From Yersinia pekkanenii (GTDB lineage: Bacteria; Pseudomonadota; Gammaproteobacteria; Enterobacterales; Enterobacteriaceae): a DNA stretch of 64,000 nt. The DNA is taken from the NCBI RefSeq assembly GCF_001152565.1, contig NZ_CQAZ01000017.1:39793-103792 (forward strand), in the 5' to 3' direction. Both the position numbers and the translations under genes were made by a program. Shown here piece by piece: positions 1 to 8,235 of this stretch. Under the pieces are notes generated by a model. The model made no database searches, was not told the origin of the DNA, and worked only from the letters and a program-made list of their open reading frames with translations. Position 1 is the first letter of the stretch, and every line of letters begins with the position of its first letter.

Positions 1-316
1 TGACGATAGCCCACGGAATAGACAGGCTATTCAGTCGCTCCAATAGCGATACTGCGCCCGGTAGTGCACTAACACCGTCGGTGTCATTAGCTTCGATGTG
101 CTCTAATGCCAGAAACTCTGCCTGAAGTTCAGCATCACTGGCACCCGGCATAAAATGACGTAAAGAGGTAATCGCTTGTTTGCCATGGATAAAATCTAAC
201 ACTTCCGATGGTTCAATGCCGTGGCCTTGCGCCCAACCAATCCATGCTCGTTCCACAGCCGGTAATGAATCGACCAGAGTCCCGTCCAAATCAAAAAGAA
301 AACCTTTACACTCCAC
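1..316 (-). CDS. yfbT: HAD-family sugar phosphatase YfbT, N-terminal part (runs off the window)
   Basis: The N-terminus of a haloacid-dehalogenase-superfamily sugar phosphatase, continuing beyond the left edge. The protein begins VECKGFLFDLDGTLVDSLPA, containing the HAD motif I DLDGT with both catalytic aspartates, followed by FIHGKQAITSLRHFMPG, which matches E. coli YfbT (HxpA) closely. I chose the GTG start because GAGGATGAGCTT lies just upstream as a ribosome site and the nearby ATGs are in another frame. It lies in the same position next to yfbU as in E. coli. Known family role: dephosphorylation of sugar phosphates in the cytoplasm; the substrate here is inferred only. Confidence 0.9.
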   Translation of the reverse strand, partial: MECKGFLFDLDGTLVDSLPAVERAWIGWAQGHGIEPSEVLDFIHGKQAITSLRHFMPGASDAELQAEFLALEHIEANDTDGVSALPGAVSLLERLNSLSIPWAIV

Positions 317-414
317 AAGCTCATCCTCATCAGTAAACCCGTATTTTCACAAAATACCGTATTCTCACAAAACTAATGTCTTCAAAAAACTAATGTCGCG
401 ATAATTACGCCCTC

Positions 415-909
415 TCAGGCATTAATAATTTGCGAAATTTCAACCGCACTCAAATGATATTGGCGCGGACATGATTGCCAGATAGCCAACATCCGTTGGT
501 ATTTGTCCCACATTGGGGTTTGAGAATTAAAGCCGTGGGTACCGGAATCAAAATGGGTATAGCGCCCTTCAGTGTTGACCATAAAGCGCACATAGCTCAG
601 ATAACGAGATTCTGTGGCCGCATCAAAACCGAGGAACGCAATACGGCGCTCATCCAGATCCTGCTTATCGTTCAGGTTACCCCAAGAGACTTGCAGAGCG
701 TGATGCATCTCCATAATATTAATGATAGTACGGCAAGTTTCTTCGCTCATTTCACCAAAATCGCGGTCCAGTTCACGCATCTGCAAACCAAAGCCACGCT
801 CGACGATAGTTTGTTGGCGGCGATAGCGCTCAGCGTTTTCCGGATCCAGCATGGTCATCATCTTGTACTGATTCGATAGAATCAGCCGTTGGGCGTTTGT
901 CATATCCAT
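415..909 (-). CDS. yfbU: YfbU family protein (UPF0304)
   Basis: A 164-residue cytoplasmic protein of the UPF0304 (YfbU) family. The sequence [18 protein letters not shown] and the C-terminus [14 protein letters not shown] match E. coli YfbU nearly residue for residue, with the same length. A GTG codon lies one triplet upstream, but the ATG at 909 is preceded by AGGAGTGAGTG at normal spacing and gives the family length. The biochemical function of the family is not established, although the E. coli protein has been noted in connection with cell death. It is a single gene between yfbT and yfbV, as in E. coli. Confidence 0.93.
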   Translation of the reverse strand: MDMTNAQRLILSNQYKMMTMLDPENAERYRRQQTIVERGFGLQMRELDRDFGEMSEETCRTIINIMEMHHALQVSWGNLNDKQDLDERRIAFLGFDAATESRYLSYVRFMVNTEGRYTHFDSGTHGFNSQTPMWDKYQRMLAIWQSCPRQYHLSAVEISQIINA

Positions 910-1046
910 CACTCACTCCTAATACATAAATAATGAGGAAATCATCGCACACCGACTTAAGCCATACTTTGATTTGACAGGGGATTTTGCACCGGGAATG
1001 ACCGGGGGAGGAGAAACCCGGTCAGCATCCTTATAGCAAGCCACCG

Positions 1047-1502
1047 CTACAGATCATCGAGAAACGTTTTATCCAGTTGCTTGAAGGCTCGTTTCAGCAC
1101 ATCCGCCAGGGATTGATAAGTTGGCGTTTGTTCAATGGGTGCTACCACCTGCCCAGCTTCGGCCAGCTTGTTACGAACGTCGTGGAACCACTGTAATAAT
1201 GTTGGCGGCAAGGGGGTTATGGCACGCTTACCTAACCACCATAACCCTTGTAAGGGTAAACCGCAGGCGAACAGCGCCGTTGCGATAGCTGGCCCCAATT
1301 GGCCGCTAAGCGCTATCTGCCAGGTTAGGGTAAAGATGGCCAACGGTGGCATAAAGCGGATGCCAAAGCGCGTCGCGGTTACGACACGATTCTCCGGAAA
1401 CATCGGGGCCAGTCGTTTATCCGCAGGCCAGGTCTTCATATAGTGCTGGCCGCGCTGGAGTACCTGAAACCAACTTACAGTATCAGAGGGTTTTGTTGTC
1501 AT
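1047..1502 (-). CDS. yfbV: Inner membrane protein YfbV (UPF0208)
   Basis: A 151-residue integral membrane protein of the UPF0208 family. The start [19 protein letters not shown] and the motif [19 protein letters not shown] are family signatures. Two hydrophobic segments lie at about residues 46-65 and 70-90 ([14 protein letters not shown] and [17 protein letters not shown]), with a charged C-terminal tail. The E. coli homologue has been linked to chromosome Ter macrodomain insulation, but its molecular activity is unclear. It is divergent from ackA with a shared 430-bp upstream region. Confidence 0.92.
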   Translation of the reverse strand: MTTKPSDTVSWFQVLQRGQHYMKTWPADKRLAPMFPENRVVTATRFGIRFMPPLAIFTLTWQIALSGQLGPAIATALFACGLPLQGLWWLGKRAITPLPPTLLQWFHDVRNKLAEAGQVVAPIEQTPTYQSLADVLKRAFKQLDKTFLDDL

Positions 1503-1934
1503 GACTCACCTCAACTTCACATATAAATATTAAAATTTATTTTGTAATCCACAAACTAAAAATTAGTCTGTTAAATATATTTTGTTTTTAGTCGGCGCTA
1601 TCGGTATCCTAGCTCGGCCTTCTGGCCGCTAGAAGATGACACTAAATATGTCAACTTTTTGCAGCATTTAAACCATTTTTGTTAAATCGCACCGATTGTT
1701 ACACCCGATTTTAACGTTTGCTCTTAACGTTTAATCCGCGATTTTTCCATCATCATGCCTTTTTTACTATCGCATGATGTTAATCATTAATGTCGACGCC
1801 AATATGCGCTACGCTTTTGGGCAGATTGACGTTTTATTAACCATATGTTTTTCATTGTTTTTGCACCGTTGATAAATCATTCGCATCGGTCCGGCCAAAA
1901 CAATTGTTGAACACGACTATAAATAGGTACTTCC
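1503..1934. promoter_or_regulatory. Divergent yfbV / ackA upstream region
   Basis: An AT-rich 432-bp gap that must carry the yfbV promoter on one side and the ackA-pta promoters on the other. An imperfect hairpin (CTAGC-T-CGGCC, loop TTCT, GGCCGCTAG) sits at about 1611-1632, and T-rich runs precede ackA. I could not place a convincing sigma-70 promoter or a named regulator site. The ackA ribosome site is the AGG in AGGTACTTCC before its ATG. No gene is seen here. Confidence 0.5.
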
Positions 1935-3137
1935 ATGTCGAGTAAGCTAGTACTGGTTCTTAACTGCGGTAGCTCTTCCTTAAAATTTGCTATCATCGAC
2001 GCGACCAACGGTGAAGAACACCTCTCTGGTTTAGCCGAATGCTTCCATCTGCCTGAAGCCCGTATCAAATGGAAACTTGAGGGCAGCAAACAAGAAGCAG
2101 CATTGGGCGCTGGTGCTGCACACAGCGAAGCACTGAATTTCATTGTTAATACTATTCTGGCACAAAAACCAGAGCTTTCTGCTCAGCTGACGGCTATCGG
2201 TCACCGTATTGTTCATGGTGGCGAGAAATTCACTGCATCAGCTATCATTACTGAAGAAGTTATTCAGGGTATCAAAGATTCGATCCCGTTTGCACCATTG
2301 CATAACCCGGCTCACCTGATCGGTATTGCTGACGCATTGAAATCATTCCCGAATCTGGCGAATAAAAATGTTGCGGTGTTTGATACGGCTTTCCACCAAA
2401 CAATGTCAGAAGAGTCTTATCTCTACGCTCTGCCGTACCGCTTATACAAAGATCACGGTATCCGTCGTTATGGCGCGCACGGTACTAGCCACTTCTATGT
2501 TAGTCAGAAAGCGGCTAAAACCCTGAACAAACCACTGGATGAACTGAATGTCATCACCTGCCATTTGGGTAACGGTGGTTCAGTTACCGCAGTTCGTAAT
2601 GGTAAATGTGTTGATACTTCAATGGGTCTGACCCCACTGGAAGGTCTGGTAATGGGTACCCGTAGTGGTGACTTGGATCCAGCTATCATTTTCCATCTGC
2701 ATGATTCAATGGGGATGAGCGTTGATCAAATCAACAAGCTGCTGACCAAAGAGTCGGGTCTGCTGGGCCTGACTGAAGTCACCAGTGATTGCCGTTATGT
2801 TGAAGACAACTACCACACCAAAGCAGATGCCAAGCGTGCGATGGACGTATTCTGCCACCGTCTGGCGAAATACATCGGTGCTTATACCGCGCTGATGGAG
2901 GGTCGTCTGGATGCAGTCGTCTTCACTGGCGGGATTGGTGAAAACGCCGCAATGGTACGTGAACTGACACTGAACAAACTGGGCCTGCTGGGCTTTGAAA
3001 TTGACCATGAACGTAACATGGCAGCACGCTTTGGTAAGTCCGGCACTATCACCAAAGATGGCAGCCGCCTGGCTCTGGTTATCCCAACCAACGAAGAGCT
3101 GGTTATTGCGCAAGACGCAGCCTGTCTGACCGCGTAA
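1935..3137 (+). CDS. ackA: Acetate kinase
   Basis: Acetate kinase, 400 residues, the usual length. It interconverts acetyl phosphate plus ADP with acetate plus ATP in the cytoplasm and forms the Pta-AckA overflow pathway with the next gene. The N-terminal [14 protein letters not shown] phosphate-binding loop, the HRIVHGG motif, the [10 protein letters not shown] region, [10 protein letters not shown] and the [13 protein letters not shown] signature are all present. The neighbouring pta is in the same direction, separated by ERIC repeats, so the two may be one operon or partly separately transcribed. Codon use is that of a highly expressed gene, typical for central metabolism. Confidence 0.99.
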   Translation: MSSKLVLVLNCGSSSLKFAIIDATNGEEHLSGLAECFHLPEARIKWKLEGSKQEAALGAGAAHSEALNFIVNTILAQKPELSAQLTAIGHRIVHGGEKFTASAIITEEVIQGIKDSIPFAPLHNPAHLIGIADALKSFPNLANKNVAVFDTAFHQTMSEESYLYALPYRLYKDHGIRRYGAHGTSHFYVSQKAAKTLNKPLDELNVITCHLGNGGSVTAVRNGKCVDTSMGLTPLEGLVMGTRSGDLDPAIIFHLHDSMGMSVDQINKLLTKESGLLGLTEVTSDCRYVEDNYHTKADAKRAMDVFCHRLAKYIGAYTALMEGRLDAVVFTGGIGENAAMVRELTLNKLGLLGFEIDHERNMAARFGKSGTITKDGSRLALVIPTNEELVIAQDAACLTA

Positions 3138-3149
3138 GAGTTTTTGACA

Positions 3150-3350
3150 TATACCCAATACCCAAAGTCATTGGCGTAGCAGGTAGGCAGCAAGCGAACT
3201 AATCCCGATGAGCTTACTCAGGTCAGGGATTCGGGTTAGTAAGCGTAGCTAACAACCCTGCAACGTCAAGGGCGAAGGATGTTCCCAAAGTCATTGGCGT
3301 GGCAGGTAAGCGTATCTAACAACCCTGCAACGTCAAGGGCGAAGGGCATA
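3150..3350. repeat. ERIC-type repeat: one full copy plus a deleted second copy
   Basis: The ackA-pta gap holds an ERIC-like element beginning ATATACCC and containing the conserved centre CCCGATGAGCTTACTCAGG...GGGATTCGGGT. A second, shortened copy follows at about 3285 (CCCAAAGTCATTGGCGTGGC running straight into the right arm), having lost the central third. The arm pairs CCAAAGTCATTGGCGT and CAACGTCAAGGGCGAAGG occur in both copies. It is non-coding; if transcribed in an ackA-pta message it would fold into a long hairpin. Confidence 0.85.
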
Positions 3351-3369
3351 ACCGTAAAGAGGTTTAGCC

Positions 3370-5523
3370 GTGTCCCGTACAATAATGTTGATCCCGACAG
3401 GCACCAGCGTTGGTTTAACCAGCGTCAGCTTGGGTGTCATCCGCTCGATGGAGCAAAAAGGTGTACGCCTGAGCGTATTCAAGCCCATCGCCCAGCCACG
3501 TGCAGGTGATAACGCACCTGACCAAACCACCACCATCATTCGTGCAAACTCCAGCATCACTGCTGCTGAGCCACTGAACATGGGTTATGTGGAAACCTTG
3601 CTGAGTTCTAACCAGCAAGACGTGTTGATGGAAGAGATTGTTGCCCGTTACCACGAAAATACCAAAGACGCAGAAGTGGTTCTGGTTGAAGGCTTGGTGC
3701 CAACCCGTAAACATCAGTTTGCCAATGCACTGAACTATGAAATTGCCAAAACGCTGAACGCTGAAATCGTCTTTGTTATTGCTCTGGGTAATGACTCGCC
3801 GGATCAGTTGAAAGAGCGTATCGAACTCGCGCGCTCTAGTTTTGGTGGCAGCAAAAACAAAAATATCACCGGCGTTATCATCAACAAGCTGAATGCACCT
3901 GTTGATGAGCAAGGCCGTACCCGCCCTGACCTGTCTGAAATCTTTGATGATTCGACCAAGGCCAGTGTGGCAAATATTGATCCAAGCCTGCTGTTTGCCA
4001 ACAGCCCGATCCCCGTTCTGGGCTGTGTGCCTTGGAGCTTCGAGCTGATTGCGACCCGCGCTATTGATATGGCCAAGCACTTGAAAGCCACCATAATTAA
4101 CGAAGGCGATATCAATACTCGCCGGGTTAAGTCGGTGACTTTCTGTGCTCGCAGTATCCCGCATATGCTGGAACATTTCCGCCCTGGTTCTCTGTTAGTC
4201 ACTTCAGCAGACCGCCCGGACGTATTGGTTTCAGCTTGCCTGGCAGCGATGAATGGCGTTGAGATCGGTGCCATCCTGCTGACTGGCGGTTATGCGATTG
4301 ATAAGCCTATCAAAAAGCTGTGTGAACGTGCCTTCCAAACGGGTCTGCCCGTATTTATGGTTGATACCAACACTTGGCAGACCTCTCTGAGCCTGCAAAG
4401 CTTCAATCTGGAAGTCCCTGCTGACGACCATGAACGTGTTGAGAAAGTGCAAAACTACGTTGCCAGCCATATCAGCAGTGATTGGATCGATTCTCTGAGT
4501 GCAACTTCGGAGCGTTCACGCCGTCTGTCCCCGCCAGCATTCCGTTACGAGCTGACCGAACTGGCCCGTAAGGCCGGTAAGCGTATCGTATTGCCTGAAG
4601 GCGATGAGCCACGTACGGTTAAAGCAGCCTCTATCTGTGCTGAACGCGGTATTGCTACTTGTGTGCTGCTGGGTAACCCGGAAGAGATCCAACGTGTTGC
4701 TGCGGCTCAAGGTATTGAGTTGGGTAAAGGCGTTGAAATCATTGATCCGGTCGCCGTGCGTGAGCAATATGTTCCGCGTCTGGTTGAGCTGCGTAAGAGC
4801 AAAGGCATGACCGAAGTGGTTGCCCGCGAACAGTTGGAAGACAACGTGGTTCTCGGCACCTTAATGCTGGAGAAAGGTGAAGTTGACGGCCTGGTTTCTG
4901 GTGCCGTACATACCACCGCAAACACTATTCGCCCACCGTTGCAGTTGATCAAAACCGCACCGGGCAGTTCATTGGTCTCTTCGGTGTTCTTCATGCTGCT
5001 GCCTGACCAGGTTCTGGTTTACGGCGACTGTGCTATCAACCCAGACCCAACAGCAGAGCAACTGTCTGAGATTGCTATCCAGTCGGCTGATTCTGCGGCG
5101 GCCTTCGGTATCGAACCTCGTGTGGCGATGATCTCCTACTCCACCGGTAATTCCGGTGCCGGTAGCGATGTAGAAAAAGTCCGTGAAGCGACCCGTCTGG
5201 CACAGGAAAAACGCCCAGATCTGATCATTGATGGCCCGTTGCAGTATGACGCGGCAATCATGGCTGATGTGGCTAAATCTAAAGCGCCTAACTCACCGGT
5301 TGCAGGTAAAGCTACCGTGTTCATCTTCCCAGACTTGAACACCGGTAACACCACCTATAAAGCGGTACAGCGTTCTGCCGACCTGATATCTATCGGGCCA
5401 ATGCTGCAAGGCATGCGTAAGCCAGTTAATGATTTGTCACGTGGTGCATTGGTTGACGATATTGTCTATACCGTGGCACTGACGGCGATCCAGTCCGCGC
5501 AGGCAGATGCCGCCGCGTCTTAA
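3370..5523 (+). CDS. pta: Phosphate acetyltransferase
   Basis: Phosphate acetyltransferase, 717 residues, the long enterobacterial form. It converts acetyl-CoA plus phosphate to acetyl phosphate plus CoA. The N-terminal P-loop-like domain ([16 protein letters not shown]) and the central DRTGG domain are followed by the catalytic PTA domain from about residue 390 ([47 protein letters not shown]). The start is GTG, preceded by AAAGAGGTTTAGCC. A rho-independent terminator follows 25 bases after the stop. Confidence 0.99.
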   Translation: MSRTIMLIPTGTSVGLTSVSLGVIRSMEQKGVRLSVFKPIAQPRAGDNAPDQTTTIIRANSSITAAEPLNMGYVETLLSSNQQDVLMEEIVARYHENTKDAEVVLVEGLVPTRKHQFANALNYEIAKTLNAEIVFVIALGNDSPDQLKERIELARSSFGGSKNKNITGVIINKLNAPVDEQGRTRPDLSEIFDDSTKASVANIDPSLLFANSPIPVLGCVPWSFELIATRAIDMAKHLKATIINEGDINTRRVKSVTFCARSIPHMLEHFRPGSLLVTSADRPDVLVSACLAAMNGVEIGAILLTGGYAIDKPIKKLCERAFQTGLPVFMVDTNTWQTSLSLQSFNLEVPADDHERVEKVQNYVASHISSDWIDSLSATSERSRRLSPPAFRYELTELARKAGKRIVLPEGDEPRTVKAASICAERGIATCVLLGNPEEIQRVAAAQGIELGKGVEIIDPVAVREQYVPRLVELRKSKGMTEVVAREQLEDNVVLGTLMLEKGEVDGLVSGAVHTTANTIRPPLQLIKTAPGSSLVSSVFFMLLPDQVLVYGDCAINPDPTAEQLSEIAIQSADSAAAFGIEPRVAMISYSTGNSGAGSDVEKVREATRLAQEKRPDLIIDGPLQYDAAIMADVAKSKAPNSPVAGKATVFIFPDLNTGNTTYKAVQRSADLISIGPMLQGMRKPVNDLSRGALVDDIVYTVALTAIQSAQADAAAS

Positions 5524-5546
5524 TTTTACCATTAAGATGTGTGAGA

Positions 5547-5572
5547 AACGCCAGCCTTGTGCTGGCGTTTTT
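5547..5572 (+). terminator. Rho-independent terminator after pta
   Basis: Perfect stem AACGCCAGC / GCTGGCGTT with loop CTTGT followed by a T run, directly after pta. Confidence 0.9.
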
Positions 5573-5664
5573 GCTCAATGGCAAAAAGGCTTATTAATTG
5601 GCAGTCAGAACACGTTTACCTCCCTACCATCCTGGCCAAAAACGCATCCGTAAAAAATACCCAC

Positions 5665-5776
5665 AAAAAAACCGCCATATAAGCGGTTTCTCTGCGCTGG
5701 TCCGGTAAGCAGCCATTCCAGCAGGGTTGTTGGTATCAAAAAAACGGTTACCAACATATCGCAAGCGCACCCCAGC
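5665..5776 (-). ncRNA. Candidate antisense sRNA of a type I toxin-antitoxin pair
   Basis: A short leftward transcript is predicted, divergent from the small hydrophobic ORF at 5982. Read on the minus strand, TTGACA (5811-5806) is followed after 17 bases by CAAACT (5788-5783), placing a start near 5776. A clean terminator follows at 5697-5665: ACCGC, TTATAT, GGCGGT, then T7. The first 16 bases of such an RNA (5776-5761) are the exact complement of GCAAGCGCACCCCAGC, which recurs at 5914-5929 inside the leader of the divergent mRNA. That arrangement is the same as istR/tisB, orzO/zorO and agrB/dinQ. The -10 is weak. The RNA is inferred from sequence only. Confidence 0.55.
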
Positions 5777-5805
5777 CCACTCAGTTTGGGCCAGTTGCTA
5801 TTCAC

Positions 5806-5841
5806 TGTCAAGTATCTGCTGGAGATGCATTAGTGTACAAT
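5806..5841. promoter_or_regulatory. Divergent promoters of the candidate toxin-antitoxin locus
   Basis: On the minus strand there is a perfect TTGACA -35 (complement of 5806-5811) with a weak -10 CAAACT 17 bases on. On the plus strand TACAAT (5836-5841) is a good -10 for the toxin message, but no clear -35 is seen at 16-18 bases upstream. No LexA box (CTGT-N8-ACAG) was found, unlike tisB and dinQ. Confidence 0.4.
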
Positions 5842-5901
5842 CGCAGCGGGCCTTTTCGCCGCCTTAAGCAAGCGGGCATCGGTTTCAGGAAAGGATATCC
5901 A

Positions 5902-5946
5902 ATGGCCGTAAAGGCAAGCGCACCCCAGCGCTTGTATTCACGGTAG
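5902..5946 (+). CDS. Possible 14-codon leader ORF upstream of the small hydrophobic protein
   Basis: An ATG with an unusually strong ribosome site (AGGAAAGGATATCCA) opens a 14-residue ORF, MAVKASAPQRLYSR, ending in TAG. The 16-base element repeated in the candidate antisense RNA lies inside this ORF. The following 43-codon ORF has no visible ribosome site of its own, so this leader may act as the ribosome standby or coupling element, like tisA in front of tisB. Its coding status is speculative. Confidence 0.4.
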   Translation: MAVKASAPQRLYSR

Positions 5947-5981
5947 TATCACCGGTGGTGCTGGCGTGAAGCGGTCTAAGC

Positions 5982-6113
5982 ATGGACCGCACAATGAAAC
6001 GATACTTTTGTATTGTACTCGTTGTATTTGGTGCGTTGTTAACATCCGGGAGTGGCGGTTGGAGTATTTTTAACAACTCAATCACGGTAATAATCAATAC
6101 ATCAGGCAAGTAA
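5982..6113 (+). CDS. Small hydrophobic protein, candidate type I toxin (43 aa)
   Basis: An ORF of 43 codons that begins MDRTMKRYFCIVLVVFGALL and ends SITVIINTSGK. The first half is a single hydrophobic membrane-spanning stretch after a basic start, the second half is a short Gly/Ser turn and another hydrophobic strand. A second in-frame ATG lies four codons in. It has no clear Shine-Dalgarno, which is usual for toxins whose translation depends on an upstream standby site. It is bracketed by a strong UUCG-loop terminator and the divergent antisense RNA candidate. I do not recognise it as TisB, ZorO, DinQ, Hok or Ldr; the toxin role is inferred from gene architecture. Confidence 0.5.
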   Translation: MDRTMKRYFCIVLVVFGALLTSGSGGWSIFNNSITVIINTSGK

Positions 6114-6121
6114 GCCCGGTA

Positions 6122-6149
6122 GCCGTCCTTCGGGGCGGCTTTCCTTTGC
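6122..6149 (+). terminator. Terminator after the small ORF
   Basis: GCCGTCC, TTCG tetraloop, GGGCGGC, then TTTCCTTT. It sits nine bases after the stop of the 43-codon ORF and just before the 3' end of the convergent regulator gene. Confidence 0.8.
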
Positions 6150-6164
6150 TATTTGGCTCTATAT

Positions 6165-7199
6165 TCAAGTACTTTGCCGGGGTTCAAACTTATAGCTAAA
6201 ACTTTGGCTAACCGGTTCATCCGCCTCCCCGCCTTCATCGTTATCAAGCAGATCAATCAACATCTTACCGGCTTCTTTACCCATCTTTTTGTAATCAATA
6301 CGCATTGAAGTCAGCGTCGGGTGAGTTTGATCACAACTGTCTGAGCCATCCAGGCAAGCAACTGCAATCCCACCGGGGATTTTCAATAACCGCCGCTGGC
6401 ACTCAAATAGCACACCGAGAGCGATATCTTCATGGCTGCATATCACCGCATCCAGCTCCGGTTGGCGCTGAAGTATTTCAGTCAGAGCATAACGGCCAAA
6501 CTGTAAACTGGCCGTTTCAGGCGTAGTGACCGATTGATCCGCATTCTTGTAATGCTCCAGCATCGCCTTATGCCAGCCGTTCAGTTGCTGGCGTTGTAAA
6601 CGGTTGTCCATATGAGCGCCGATAAACCCAATATTGCGATAGCCACGCGCCAGCAAATGGCGGCTTAATTCATAGGCCGACTCAAAAAAAGCCGCTTCAA
6701 GGGTTATTTTAGCCCCTTTAAAAGAGGAACCGATCACATTGACCGTCGGAACGTTAGCTCTTTCAAGCAGTTGATAGGTTTTATCTGCCAGTTGTGAACC
6801 GAATATCACCACTGCCGCCGGATTACTTTGCAGCAAGGTCATCAATATTTCAGCCTCTTTACGCTGATTATATTCATGGCAACCGAGCAATAGCTGGAAC
6901 TCATTTTTATTCAGAATCTGTTGTAGTGCTTGCATAAACCGGGAACTGGCTTTGTCCGTCAATGACGGAATTAAAACGGCGATGGTATCACTGTGCCCTG
7001 ATGCCAATGCTCCTGCGGTACGATTAGGAATATACCCAAGTATTTCAACCGCTTGCTCTATTTTTTCACGTAATTTTTCGGAAACCTGCTCCGGCGTTCG
7101 CAGCGCTCTGGAAGCCGTCATCGACCCTACTCCGGCGTAATTTGCTACTTCCTGTAGAGTGACCCGGCCGGTATTACGGCGCTTACGCGTTTTTTCCAT
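6165..7199 (-). CDS. LacI/GntR-type transcriptional regulator of the adjacent PTS
   Basis: A 344-residue LacI-family repressor. The N-terminal helix-turn-helix reads VTLQEVANYAGVGSMTASRA with the hinge ILGYIPNRTAGALASG, most like GntR-subfamily regulators. It is followed by a periplasmic-binding-protein-like sensor domain (IAVLIPSLTDKASSRFMQAL, IGFIGAHMDNR, AVICSHEDIALGVLF, IAVACLDGSDSCD). I start it at MEKTRKRRNTGR, with AGGAATTCAGC upstream, rather than at the longer open frame, whose extra 58 residues run through the operator region. It is divergent from the PTS genes, and three AGCGCT-centred palindromes lie between, so autoregulation and control of the PTS are likely. Inducer unknown. 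Confidence 0.85.
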   Translation of the reverse strand: MEKTRKRRNTGRVTLQEVANYAGVGSMTASRALRTPEQVSEKLREKIEQAVEILGYIPNRTAGALASGHSDTIAVLIPSLTDKASSRFMQALQQILNKNEFQLLLGCHEYNQRKEAEILMTLLQSNPAAVVIFGSQLADKTYQLLERANVPTVNVIGSSFKGAKITLEAAFFESAYELSRHLLARGYRNIGFIGAHMDNRLQRQQLNGWHKAMLEHYKNADQSVTTPETASLQFGRYALTEILQRQPELDAVICSHEDIALGVLFECQRRLLKIPGGIAVACLDGSDSCDQTHPTLTSMRIDYKKMGKEAGKMLIDLLDNDEGGEADEPVSQSFSYKFEPRQST

Positions 7200-7324
7200 G
7201 CTGAATTCCTGCCTGATTAAAATTTCTTTTCTGGACAAAACACGCCATTCCGAGCTAGCCCTCGACAATACATTGCATTGTATATGGCTTATCCGGAGAT
7301 AGCCAAAGCCCCTGACACAACAAA

Positions 7325-7371
7325 TGATAGCGCTATCACAATTTTTGGTAGCGCTATCAGGTAGCGCTACC
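7325..7371. promoter_or_regulatory. Three palindromic operators for the LacI-type regulator
   Basis: Three related palindromes share the core TAGCGCTA: TGATAGCGCTATCA (7325-7338), TGGTAGCGCTATCA (7346-7359) and GGTAGCGCTACC (7360-7371). Their centres are 21 and 13 bases apart, so the first two lie on the same DNA face. The even-length palindrome with a central CG step is typical of LacI-family operators. Confidence 0.8.
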
Positions 7372-7449
7372 AATTGAGATATTCATCACATTAATACCAA
7401 CGATAACGCTCTACTCTCAGGTTAACAGTCATCGGGAGTCATCAATATC

Positions 7450-7893
7450 ATGTTAAAAACACTGTTAACCTCAGACGTCATTCAGGTGGTCAGCCAGGCA
7501 AAAGACTGGCGTGATGCTATTGCAATTTCATGCCAGCCGCTGATTGATAATGGCGCCATTGAACCCCGTTATGTCGAGGCAATTTATCGCTCCCATGAGG
7601 CTATTGGCCCCTATTACGTGGTCGGGCCGGGGATTGCGATGCCACATGCCCGCCCGGAAGAAGGCGTAAATAAACGCTCTCTGGCATTAACCCTCATTAC
7701 TGAGGGCGTCACTTTCAATGCAGAAGGTAACGACCCGGTAAAACTGCTCATCGTGTTAGCCGCGACAGACAGTACTAGCCATATCGAGGCTATTTCTCAA
7801 CTCGCTCAGTTGTTCGATAACGATAACGATGTACAAACCTTACTTAATGCCAAAACGCAGCAGGATATTTTGTCGGTTATTGCACGTTACTAA
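7450..7893 (+). CDS. PTS EIIA component, UlaC/SgaA-like
   Basis: A 147-residue soluble PTS EIIA of the mannitol/fructose fold. The phosphorylated histidine is in the signature GPGIAMPHARPEEGV, preceded by VEAIYRSHEAIGPYYVVG. It accepts phosphate from HPr and passes it to the EIIB encoded next. The order A-B-C and the UlaA-like EIIC suggest an ascorbate/L-ascorbate-type or related sugar acid, but the substrate cannot be read from sequence. A ribosome site (CGGGAGTC) precedes the ATG, and the three operators lie about 80 bases upstream. Confidence 0.88.
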   Translation: MLKTLLTSDVIQVVSQAKDWRDAIAISCQPLIDNGAIEPRYVEAIYRSHEAIGPYYVVGPGIAMPHARPEEGVNKRSLALTLITEGVTFNAEGNDPVKLLIVLAATDSTSHIEAISQLAQLFDNDNDVQTLLNAKTQQDILSVIARY

Positions 7894-7935
7894 TCTTGGT
7901 ATTCAGTTTGGATAATAATTTTAAGGGAAAAGAAA

Positions 7936-8223
7936 ATGAAAATTACAGTGGTTTGCGGTAACGGTTTAGGCACCAGCCTGATGATGGAAATCAGCATCAA
8001 AAGTATTCTGAAAGAATTAGCCGTGAGTGCAGAAGTTGATCACGTCGACCTGGGCTCAGCAAAAGGGACACCGAGTGATATTTTCATCGGTACCAAAGAT
8101 ATTGCCGAACAATTAGTGGCTCAAGCGGTTGGCGGTAGGATAGTGGCATTGGATAACATGATCGATAAGAAAGCCATGAAAGAGCGTCTGTCTGCAGCAT
8201 TAACCGAATTAGGCGCTTTGTAA
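7936..8223 (+). CDS. PTS EIIB component, UlaB-like
   Basis: A 95-residue EIIB of the lactose/ascorbate type. The N-terminal phosphorylation site is the cysteine in ITVVCGNGLGTSLMM, the usual C-x-x-G-x-G-T-S loop. It is a soluble cytoplasmic phosphocarrier that receives phosphate from EIIA and modifies the sugar during transport through EIIC. AAGGGAAAAGAAA precedes the start, and it is 42 bases after EIIA and 12 bases before EIIC, so the three genes form an operon. Confidence 0.88.
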   Translation: MKITVVCGNGLGTSLMMEISIKSILKELAVSAEVDHVDLGSAKGTPSDIFIGTKDIAEQLVAQAVGGRIVALDNMIDKKAMKERLSAALTELGAL

Positions 8224-8235
8224 GCGGAGGCTGGT

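Noticed and set aside
3415..4176. A 253-codon open frame on the minus strand inside pta
   Set aside because: It is antisense to a well-conserved enzyme with strong codon bias; the frame is open because of that bias, and no ribosome site precedes it.
5806..5841. LexA control of the candidate toxin
   Set aside because: No CTGT-N8-ACAG element was found, although CTGT occurs once; SOS control is therefore not claimed.
5885..6109. A 74-codon minus-strand frame opposite the candidate toxin
   Set aside because: No ribosome site, runs across both the leader and the hydrophobic ORF, and has no recognisable domain; likely a shadow.
6165..7373. The full 402-codon frame of the LacI-type regulator
   Set aside because: The extra 58 N-terminal residues run over the operators and have no similarity to LacI proteins, whose helix-turn-helix should be near the N-terminus.
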